Shown here: in pieces, positions 1-5,931 of the stretch | Layout: the number at the start of each line of letters is the position of its first letter | Numbering within the stretch: the stretch's first letter is position 1 | Assembly (NCBI GenBank): GCA_934659475.1 | Contig: CAKUHX010000029.1 | Coordinates: 1 to 13,655, forward strand | Source: an uncultured Oscillospiraceae bacterium | GTDB taxonomy: Bacteria > Bacillota > Clostridia > Oscillospirales > Oscillospiraceae | DNA: 13,655 bases | Direction: 5' to 3' | Program-made: the position numbers and the translations under genes | The notes under the pieces: generated by a model | What the model saw: the letters and a program-made list of their open reading frames with translations, nothing else | Told to the model about the DNA's origin: nothing | Database searches by the model: none

Positions 1-4
1 TAAA

Positions 5-81
<77 letters not shown>

Positions 82-100
82 ACGTTTTTCACAACCAAAA

Positions 101-176
101 TGGTGGGAACAACAGGGCTCGAACCTGTGACCCCATGCTTGTAAGGCATGTGCTCTACCAGCTGAGCTATGCTCCC
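101..176 (-). tRNA. tRNA-Val (anticodon TAC)
   Basis: This is a 76-nt minus-strand cloverleaf. The acceptor stem GGGAGCA pairs with TGTTCCC with one G-T wobble, then discriminator A and an encoded CCA (101-103). The anticodon stem is CATGC/GCATG and its loop CTTACAA gives anticodon TAC (141-143) for valine. The T-loop GGTTCGAGCC is canonical. It is the promoter-proximal gene of the tRNA pair; a consensus promoter lies about 30 bp upstream. Confidence 0.97.
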
Positions 177-207
177 TGATGGTCCCGCTCTCGCAAACGG
201 CTTGCTT

Positions 208-236
208 ATTGTACTAAACTCCGCCGGAAATGTCAA
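208..236 (-). promoter_or_regulatory. Sigma-A-type promoter of the tRNA-Val/tRNA-Asp unit
   Basis: On the minus strand TTGACA (236-231) is followed after exactly 17 bp by TACAAT (213-208). The -35 box is a perfect consensus match and the -10 box differs from TATAAT at one position. Transcription should start near 201, leaving a leader of roughly 25 nt before tRNA-Val. Such strength suits a stable-RNA gene. The match is direct; activity is inferred. Confidence 0.85.
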
Positions 237-354
237 CAGGTAATTTGAAATTTCTTTGAGGATTTTTCCGTTCCTCTCCGCCCCGGTCTGTCCGCGGCCT
301 CCACGGCGACAGCCCTTTTTCTTCTATTTTGCCCGTCTTTTGCTCCGTTTCCTC

Positions 355-383
355 TTGCAGTAGCACCGGACAAGAGGTATAAT
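355..383 (+). promoter_or_regulatory. Likely sigma-A-type promoter of purA
   Basis: TATAAT (378-383) is a perfect -10 box. TTGCAG (355-360), 17 bp upstream, is a fair -35 box. Transcription would start near 390, giving a leader of about 70 nt before the purA start at 460. The sequence just upstream (roughly 312-357) is strongly pyrimidine-rich on this strand. I recognise no purine riboswitch or PurR-type operator in the leader. Confidence 0.65.
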
Positions 384-446
384 ATAGTGGTTGCGTTACG
401 GGCGGGAAAAGGCAAATCCGCACAGCGGTTGCGAATCCCCGGCCAT

Positions 447-452
447 GGAGGT
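447..452 (+). promoter_or_regulatory. purA ribosome binding site deciding the start
   Basis: GGAGGT lies 7 nt before the ATG at 460. This selects that ATG over the in-frame upstream ATG at 391. The protein from 460 then begins with MVKAIVGANWGDEGKGK, which aligns with the normal PurA N terminus. Confidence 0.85.
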
Positions 453-459
453 AACACAC

Positions 460-1752
460 ATGGTAAAAGCGATCGTGGGCGCCAACTGGGGCGACGAAGG
501 CAAAGGCAAGATCACCGACCTGCTGGCGGAGACATCCGACGTGGTCATCCGGTTCCAGGGCGGCGCTAATGCCGGCCACACCATCATCAATGACTACGGC
601 CGTTTCTCCCTGCACTCCCTCCCCTCCGGCGTGTTCTACTCCCACATCACCAATATCATTGGCAACGGTGTGGCGGTGGACCCGATCAAGCTCGCTGCCG
701 AGCTGAAGGCTCTGACCGACCGGGGCGTGCCTGCCCCCAAGCTGATCGTCTCTGAGCGCGCGCAGCTTCTGATGCCCTATCACGCCCTGCAGGATGCCTA
801 TGAGGAGGAGCGCCGCGGCGGCAAGGCTTTCGGCTCTACCAAGAGCGGCATCGCCCCCTTCTACTCCGACAAGTACGCCAAGATCGGCATCCAGGTGTGC
901 GACCTGTTCCACGAGGACGTGCTGCGGGAGCGGCTGGAGCAGGCGGCGGAGATCAAGAACATCCTGTTTGAGCATATGTACCACAAGCCTAAGATCAGCG
1001 CCAACGAGATCTTTGACCAGCTGATGCAGGTGCGGGAGCAGATCCGCCCCTATGTGGGCGACGCGGTGGCCTTTGTCCACCAGGCTCTGAAGGAGAACAA
1101 GACCATTTTGCTGGAGGGGCAGCTGGGCTCTATGAAGGACCCGGATCTGGGCATCTTCCCCATGACCACCTCCTCCCACACGCTGGCCGGCTTCGGCTGC
1201 GTGGGCGCCGCAGTGCCCCCCACCGCCGTCAAGGAGGGGATCTGCGTCAGCAAGGCCTATTCCTCCTCCGTGGGCTCCAACACCGAGCCCTTTGTCAGTG
1301 AGCTGCTGGGAGACGCGGGTGAGGAGCTGCGCCGCCGGGGCGGTGACAAGGGCGAATACGGCGCCACCACCGGCCGCCCCCGCCGTGTGGGCTGGTTCGA
1401 CACCGTGGCCACCAAGTACGGCTGCATGATCCAGGGTGCCACTCAGGTGGCCCTGACCTGTCTGGACGTGCTGGGCTATCTGGACGAGATCCCCGTCTGC
1501 ACCGGATATGAGATCGACGGCGAGATGACGGACGAATTCCCCGTCACTCCCCTGCTGATGAAGGCCAAGCCCGTGTTCACCACCCTGCCGGGCTGGAAGT
1601 GCGACATCCGGGGCTGCAGGGATTACGACCAGCTGCCCGAAAACGCCAAGAAGTATGTGGACTTCCTGGAGGCCCATATCCAGGCCCCCATCACCATGGT
1701 CTCCACCGGCCCCGAGCGCCACGAGATGACCAGCCGCACCCCCAAGCTGTAA
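460..1752 (+). CDS. purA: Adenylosuccinate synthetase (divergent clostridial type)
   Basis: This 430-residue cytoplasmic enzyme is expected to join IMP and aspartate using GTP to form adenylosuccinate, the first step from IMP to AMP. The length is normal for PurA. The N-terminal glycine-rich loop GDEGKGK is at residues 11-17. The two catalytic residues of the family are present as D12 and H40 (in NAGHT). The IMP-binding loop appears as GSTKSGIAP (125-133), and the arginine loop TTGRPRR is at 303-309. Several motifs deviate. The usual EGAQG is EGQLG (219-223), TSSN is TSSH (237-240), and the guanine-recognition TKLD is TCLD (333-336), losing the lysine. D12 argues against a PurZ-type enzyme. 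The start is fixed by a strong ribosome site, and a sigma-A-like promoter lies upstream. A stem-loop follows the stop codon. Confidence 0.93.
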   Translation: MVKAIVGANWGDEGKGKITDLLAETSDVVIRFQGGANAGHTIINDYGRFSLHSLPSGVFYSHITNIIGNGVAVDPIKLAAELKALTDRGVPAPKLIVSERAQLLMPYHALQDAYEEERRGGKAFGSTKSGIAPFYSDKYAKIGIQVCDLFHEDVLRERLEQAAEIKNILFEHMYHKPKISANEIFDQLMQVREQIRPYVGDAVAFVHQALKENKTILLEGQLGSMKDPDLGIFPMTTSSHTLAGFGCVGAAVPPTAVKEGICVSKAYSSSVGSNTEPFVSELLGDAGEELRRRGGDKGEYGATTGRPRRVGWFDTVATKYGCMIQGATQVALTCLDVLGYLDEIPVCTGYEIDGEMTDEFPVTPLLMKAKPVFTTLPGWKCDIRGCRDYDQLPENAKKYVDFLEAHIQAPITMVSTGPERHEMTSRTPKL

Positions 1753-1761
1753 TACCCTATT

Positions 1762-1795
1762 CCCGCCGGATGTCCCCACGGGGGCGTCCGGCGGG
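1762..1795 (+). terminator. Strong hairpin after purA without a U tract
   Basis: Positions 1762-1776 pair with 1781-1795 in a 15-bp GC-rich stem with two G-T wobbles and a CACG loop. It sits 9 bp after the purA stop. A classical intrinsic terminator would need a T run directly after the stem, but the following bases are CGCGCAGTC. It may act as a weak or factor-dependent terminator, an mRNA-stabilising end or a processing site. The structure is seen; its role is inferred. Confidence 0.5.
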
Positions 1796-1813
1796 CGCGC
1801 AGTCACAACGCTT

Positions 1814-1845
1814 CTGCCCTGTGCCCCGTGCGGGCACGGCGGCAG
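1814..1845 (+). other. Second hairpin just upstream of the protease ribosome site
   Basis: CTGCC (1814-1818) pairs with GGCAG (1841-1845), and GTGCCC (1821-1826) pairs with GGGCAC (1832-1837). The two helices are separated by a small 2x3 internal loop, and the apical loop has 5 nt. The stem ends 6 nt before the Shine-Dalgarno sequence of the S41 protease gene, so it could influence translation or mRNA processing. This could also be chance pairing in GC-rich DNA. Confidence 0.35.
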
Positions 1846-1851
1846 CCCCAC

Positions 1852-1860
1852 AAAGGAGGT
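1852..1860 (+). promoter_or_regulatory. Ribosome binding site of the S41 protease gene
   Basis: AAAGGAGGT is a near-perfect Shine-Dalgarno sequence ending 3 nt before the ATG at 1864; the GGAGG core lies 5 nt from it. It selects this ATG over the in-frame ATG at 1828. The protein then starts directly with a signal peptide. Confidence 0.85.
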
Positions 1861-1863
1861 CTT

Positions 1864-3741
1864 ATGAAGAAGCTGCTATCTTCCCTGCTTTTCCTTGCCC
1901 TTGTCCTGTCCCTGTGCGCCATCCCGGCCGCGGCCCTGAGCACCGATGACGCCCGACAGCTGCTGCGGGACTGCTATGTGGACCCGCTGCCCGACCAGAC
2001 ACTGGATCAGGACAGCCTGGAGGACATCCTTACCGCCATTGGCGACCCCTATACGTCCTACATGAGCGCCGAGCGCTATCAGGACTTTTTGAACTCAGTA
2101 AATGGCCAGTCTCTGGTGGGCATCGGCGTATCCATTCAGAACGCCTTTGACGACGGCTACCTCATCCTATCTGTTTTTGACGACTCCCCCGCCCGGGAGG
2201 CTGGGATACAGGCAGGCGACCGCATCATTGCCGTGGACGGTCAGGCGGTTTCCGCCGACCTCACCCCCCAGCCCCTCATCGCCGGGGAAGAGGGGACCCC
2301 CGTCACCGTCACCCTGATCCGCGGGAGCAACGGCCGACAGGAGGACATCACCCTGATCCGACGCACAGTCACCGTTCCTATCGTCACAGGCGTTCAGCGG
2401 GGTCCCATCGGCTGGATCGACTGCACCAGCTTCGGCGCCTCCACCTCCGGCAGCGTAGAACAGGCCATTCGGACCCTGGATAAGGATACCACCGTGTGGG
2501 TCATGGATCTGCGCTCCAACCCCGGAGGGACCGTTCAGGCCGCCGTGGCCTCCGCTGGGGCCTTTCTGGGCGGAGACAAGATCATGACCTTCTTCAGCGG
2601 CCAGATGAGCACCTATTACTACTCCACCACCTCCGCTATGGCCGATTTGACGGACAAGCCCCTGATCATCCTCACCAGCCCCTATTCCGCCAGCGGCTCC
2701 GAACTGTTCTCTGCCGCCATCCGGGACTACTCCGGGGGCATCGCTCTGGGGCAGCGCACCTTCGGCAAGGGGGTGGCCCAGACCATTTTTGACGAGGACA
2801 ACACCGACGGCATGTTCGATGGCGACTGTCTGAAGATCACCACCCACCGGTTCTACTCCCCCGAGGGCGTCACCAACCACATCGTAGGCGTTCTGCCCCC
2901 TCTGATGGTCTCACTGGAGAATTCCACTGACGCGGCCCGGGTGCTCTCCGCCCCCCAGCCGGAGAGGGCCAGCGGCTGCTACCGTCTGGAACTGGCCGGA
3001 CAGACCTTCTACATCGACGGGAGCACCGCCGCGGACACCTGCCCCGCCGCCTTTGCCGAGGTGCTCTCCGCCCTGCCTCCCTCCGCCAAGCTCTGCCGCG
3101 GCGACGGCCGCAGCACCTGGACGGAGACCACCCCCGCCGAGGCCGCCGCACAGTGCGGCCTGACGGCGGAGTATGAAGCCTATTCCAACGACTTCACCGA
3201 CATCGGCGGCGCCCAGCACCAGCGGGAGATCGCCACCCTGGCGGTGTACGACCTGGTATCCGGCTATGGGGACGGCACCTTCCGTCCGGACAACACTGTC
3301 ACCCGGGCAGAATTCGCCGCCATGCTCGCCGCCGCCTTGAACCTCAGCGGCGGCGGCACGTCCGCCTTTACAGATGTCTCTGCCGGCGCCTGGTACGCCG
3401 GCTCCGTGTCCGCCATGGCCGCCAAAGGTTTTCTGGCCGGGTATGAGGACGGCACCTTCCGTCCCGACAACACCATCACCTATCAGGAGATGGTCACCGT
3501 GCTCTCCTCCGTGGCCGCCTGGTGCCTGCTGGAGGGGGACGAGCTGCGGGACACCGAGCTGTCTGCCAACGACTGGGCCATCTACTACGACTGGGCCGAC
3601 TGGGCCCAGATCCCCGCCCGGAACCTGGTGGGACTGGGCATGTCCCTGGACGTGGACGCCTACGGCGCCCAGGGCACCCGGGACGAGGCCGCCGGCCTGC
3701 TGTGCCAGCTGATGAAGAGCCTCCACCTGCTGTGGGACTGA
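1864..3741 (+). CDS. Exported S41 (CtpA/Prc-type) serine protease with SLH repeats
   Basis: The 625-residue product starts with a signal peptide: two lysines, a hydrophobic core at residues 4-20 and a likely cut after AAA at 22-24. Cys18 is preceded by LSL, a poor lipobox. Residues 26-85 form the N-terminal S41 region (GDPYTSYMS, 60-68). A PDZ domain follows at about 87-155, then the protease core at 185-345. The catalytic Ser is S277 in SASGSE and the general-base Lys is K302 in GKGVAQ, with Q306 four residues on. The 25-residue Ser-Lys spacing matches known C-terminal processing peptidases. Two clear S-layer homology repeats (about 442-494 and 501-550) and a weaker third (about 560-620) should anchor the enzyme to the cell wall. 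No promoter is evident before the gene, so readthrough from purA is possible. Substrate unknown. Confidence 0.9.
   Translation: MKKLLSSLLFLALVLSLCAIPAAALSTDDARQLLRDCYVDPLPDQTLDQDSLEDILTAIGDPYTSYMSAERYQDFLNSVNGQSLVGIGVSIQNAFDDGYLILSVFDDSPAREAGIQAGDRIIAVDGQAVSADLTPQPLIAGEEGTPVTVTLIRGSNGRQEDITLIRRTVTVPIVTGVQRGPIGWIDCTSFGASTSGSVEQAIRTLDKDTTVWVMDLRSNPGGTVQAAVASAGAFLGGDKIMTFFSGQMSTYYYSTTSAMADLTDKPLIILTSPYSASGSELFSAAIRDYSGGIALGQRTFGKGVAQTIFDEDNTDGMFDGDCLKITTHRFYSPEGVTNHIVGVLPPLMVSLENSTDAARVLSAPQPERASGCYRLELAGQTFYIDGSTAADTCPAAFAEVLSALPPSAKLCRGDGRSTWTETTPAEAAAQCGLTAEYEAYSNDFTDIGGAQHQREIATLAVYDLVSGYGDGTFRPDNTVTRAEFAAMLAAALNLSGGGTSAFTDVSAGAWYAGSVSAMAAKGFLAGYEDGTFRPDNTITYQEMVTVLSSVAAWCLLEGDELRDTELSANDWAIYYDWADWAQIPARNLVGLGMSLDVDAYGAQGTRDEAAGLLCQLMKSLHLLWD
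3271..3473 (+). repeat. Direct repeat encoding the SLH core
   Basis: A 26-bp segment at 3271-3296 recurs at 3448-3473 with one mismatch, in the same frame and 177 bp (59 codons) apart. Both copies encode DGTFRPDNT, the conserved core of SLH repeats 1 and 2. The span given covers both copies. The near-identity suggests a fairly recent internal duplication or gene conversion. Confidence 0.85.
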
Positions 3742-3794
3742 GCCGCCCCGGCCAAGCACATGATTTGTATATTACGTCTGAAAGGATGATCATT

Positions 3795-4916
3795 ATGACT
3801 AAGATCGACATTATCTCCGGTTTCCTTGGGGCGGGCAAGACCACCCTCATCAAGAAGCTGCTGCAGGAGTCCTTCAAGGGCGAAAAGGTCGTGCTCATTG
3901 AGAACGAGTTCGGCGAGATCGGCATCGACGGCGGCTTTCTGAAGGACGCCGACGTGGAGATCACCGAGATGAACTCCGGCTGCATCTGCTGCTCCCTGGT
4001 GGGCGACTTCGGCGCGGCCCTGCGCCAGGTGCTGGCCCAGTACACCCCCGACCGCATCATTATCGAGCCCTCCGGCGTGGGCAAGCTGTCCGACGTCATC
4101 GCCGCCGTGGAGCGGGTCCAGAATGAAGTGCCCGACCAGATGCACCTGAGCAGCTTCGTCACCGTGGTGGACGCCACCAAGGCCCGCATCTACATGAAGA
4201 ACTTCGGTGAGTTCTTCAACAACCAGGTGGAGCACGCCAGCGCCATCCTCCTTTCCCGCACCCAGGGCATGGACCCCGCCAAGCTGGAGACCGCCGTGAA
4301 GCTGCTGCGGCAGCACAACGAGAAGGCCGCCATCCTCACCACCCCCTGGGATCAGCTCACCGGTGCTCAGATCATCGAGGCTATGGCTGGCGGCCACTCC
4401 CTGGCCCACCAGTTGATGGCGGAGATCGCACAGGAGCATGGCATCGAGCACGATGACGACCACTGCTGCTGCGGCCACGACCACCACCATGACCACGAGC
4501 ATCATCACGACCACGATGACCATGACCATGAGCACCACCATGAGCATGGGGACGACTGCGGCTGTGACGCCTGCACCAGCCTGAACCTCCACCATGATCA
4601 CGGCCACGACCATGAGCACCACCATCACCACGCCGACGAGGTATTCACCTCCTGGGGCCGTGAGACCACCCGCAAGTACAGCCGTGAGGAGCTGCAGGAC
4701 ATCCTGGCTGACCTGTCCATGACCGACCGGTACGGCGTGATCCTGCGGGCCAAGGGCATGGTGCCCTGCGCCGACCAGGACGTGTGGCTGCACTTCGACC
4801 TGGTGCCTGGCGAGTTCGAGATCCGCGAGGGCGCCGCCGACTACACCGGCCGCCTGTGCGTTATCGGCTCTGAGTTGAACGAGGACGGGCTGGAGAAGCT
4901 GTTCCTGCTGGCGTGA
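3795..4916 (+). CDS. CobW/COG0523 (G3E) GTPase with His-rich metal-binding insert
   Basis: This 373-residue cytoplasmic protein belongs to the metallochaperone-like G3E GTPases. Walker A is GFLGAGKTT (9-17), followed by ENEFGE (36-41). The family metal motif CxCC is CICC (63-66) and the Walker B region is IIIEPSG (88-94). Residues 215-279 hold 28 histidines and six cysteines among Asp and Glu, a likely zinc, nickel or cobalt store or relay. The CobW C-terminal domain covers about 284-373. The expected guanine-recognition NKxD appears as SRTQ (154-157), so GTP specificity may be altered. The start at 3795 has AAGGA 8 nt upstream; an in-frame ATG at 3786 touches that site and is less likely. 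A second COG0523 gene begins 11 nt after the stop and is probably cotranscribed. The metal is not identifiable from sequence, and I find no convincing Zur-type operator. Confidence 0.92.
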   Translation: MTKIDIISGFLGAGKTTLIKKLLQESFKGEKVVLIENEFGEIGIDGGFLKDADVEITEMNSGCICCSLVGDFGAALRQVLAQYTPDRIIIEPSGVGKLSDVIAAVERVQNEVPDQMHLSSFVTVVDATKARIYMKNFGEFFNNQVEHASAILLSRTQGMDPAKLETAVKLLRQHNEKAAILTTPWDQLTGAQIIEAMAGGHSLAHQLMAEIAQEHGIEHDDDHCCCGHDHHHDHEHHHDHDDHDHEHHHEHGDDCGCDACTSLNLHHDHGHDHEHHHHHADEVFTSWGRETTRKYSREELQDILADLSMTDRYGVILRAKGMVPCADQDVWLHFDLVPGEFEIREGAADYTGRLCVIGSELNEDGLEKLFLLA

Positions 4917-4927
4917 GGTGAGGAGCG

Positions 4928-5875
4928 ATGAGTGATCCCCGTATCCCTATTTACTTGATCACCGGCTTTCTGGACAGCGGCAAGACCACCCTGCTCATCG
5001 ATACTCTGGGCATGGACTACTTCAACGACGGCCAGCGCACCGTTCTGGTGCGCTGCGAGGACGGCGAGGTGGAGTACGACCAGCAGCAGCTGTCCGCCCG
5101 CAACTGCCGCCTGGTCCCCGTGGAGGAGCCGGAGCAGCTGACCCACGACTTTCTGGTGGAGGTCGACCGCCGGTATCAGCCCGAGCGGGTGCTGTTCGAG
5201 TACAACGGCATGTGGCCCATCCAGGTGCTGCGGGACCTGAAGCTGCCCAAGAACTGGGGCCTTTACCAGGCCATCCATGTGATCGACGGCACCACCTTCG
5301 AGATGTACCGGGCCAACATGGCTTCTATGATGATGGACGCAGTGAGCGAGGCGGACATGGTGCTGTTCAACCGCTGTACCTCGGACATGGATCTGTCAGC
5401 CTGGAAGCGCTCCATCCGCGCGGTGAACCGCCAGACGGAGATCGTATTCGAGGACGCAAAGGGCGAAGAGCTGGAGGTAGAGGACATCCTGCCCTACGAC
5501 CTGGACGGCGACCACATCCAGCTTGAGGACGACGACTACGGCATCTGGTATCTGGACATCCAGGACGCCCCGGAGAAGTACACCGGCAAGACCATCACCT
5601 TCAAGGCCCTGGCCATGACCAGCGGCCGTCTGCCCAAGGGGACCTTCATCCCCGGCCGCAACGCCATGACCTGCTGCGAGGAGGATGTGCGCTTTTTCGG
5701 CTTCCTGTGCAAGTATGACAAGGCCCGCACCCTGAAAAAGGGCACCTGGGTCACGGTGACAGCCAAGATCGCCTGGGAGTACTCCCCGGTCTACACCGCC
5801 CAGGGGGTGGTGCTGTACGCCGAGCGCGTGGAGCCCGCCGATCCCCCCGGGGACCCCATGATCTACTTCCGCTGA
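4928..5875 (+). CDS. COG0523-type GTPase fused to a DUF1980/YcgQ-like C-terminal domain
   Basis: The protein has 315 residues and its ribosome site (GAGG/AGGAG) overlaps the end of the preceding gene. The N-terminal half is a G3E GTPase: Walker A GFLDSGKTT (13-21), a Walker B-like stretch VLFEYNG (88-94), and FNRCTSD (147-153) where NKxD would be. The CxCC motif is absent; CEDGE (43-47) lies on the equivalent strand. Residues about 205-315 differ from the usual CobW C-terminal domain. They resemble, from memory, the C-terminal domain of DUF1980/TIGR03943 permease-associated proteins (YcgQ), including PGRNAMTCCEED (242-253) and the ending VEPADPPGDPMIYF. In other Firmicutes such proteins pair with a YcgR-type permease, but none is present here. 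It probably acts with the upstream His-rich GTPase in metal handling. The N-terminal assignment is firm, the C-terminal one moderate. Confidence 0.82.
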   Translation: MSDPRIPIYLITGFLDSGKTTLLIDTLGMDYFNDGQRTVLVRCEDGEVEYDQQQLSARNCRLVPVEEPEQLTHDFLVEVDRRYQPERVLFEYNGMWPIQVLRDLKLPKNWGLYQAIHVIDGTTFEMYRANMASMMMDAVSEADMVLFNRCTSDMDLSAWKRSIRAVNRQTEIVFEDAKGEELEVEDILPYDLDGDHIQLEDDDYGIWYLDIQDAPEKYTGKTITFKALAMTSGRLPKGTFIPGRNAMTCCEEDVRFFGFLCKYDKARTLKKGTWVTVTAKIAWEYSPVYTAQGVVLYAERVEPADPPGDPMIYFR

Positions 5876-5885
5876 ACCAATGAAA

Positions 5886-5924
5886 AACAAGGACCCCACC
5901 CGCTTTGCGGGTGGGGTCCTTGTT
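5886..5924. terminator. Bidirectional intrinsic terminator between converging operons
   Basis: Positions 5886-5903 pair perfectly with 5907-5924 (18 bp, TTT loop). On the plus strand ATTTCT follows; on the minus strand the stem is followed by TTTTTCA. It lies 10 bp after the DUF1980-GTPase stop and 7 bp from the addA stop. It should end transcripts from both directions and be somewhat stronger for addBA, which has the better T run. Confidence 0.9.
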
Positions 5925-5931
5925 ATTTCTA

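Noticed and set aside
389-433. GGTTGCG repeated at 389-395 and 427-433 in the purA leader, as a possible operator or riboswitch piece
   Set aside because: It is a single 7-bp repeat with no conserved fold or known purine-regulator motif; chance is likely.
1828-1863. In-frame ATG at 1828 as the protease start
   Set aside because: It has no ribosome site and would put 12 mostly charged or polar residues in front of a clear signal peptide; the strong Shine-Dalgarno sequence points to 1864.
1908-1938. Lipobox around Cys18 of the protease
   Set aside because: The residue before Cys is Leu, which lipoprotein signal peptidase rarely accepts, and an AAA site for type I cleavage follows shortly after.
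3741-3794. Possible promoter (TATATT at 3768-3773) and Zur-like operator before the first GTPase gene
   Set aside because: The AT-rich patch is suggestive, but there is no acceptable -35 box and only a partial half-site resemblance to a Zur box, so I do not claim either.
3660-4793. Minus-strand open frame with long Val/Ala/Met runs, looking like a membrane protein
   Set aside because: The hydrophobic runs are the complement of the His-rich codons of the COG0523 gene.
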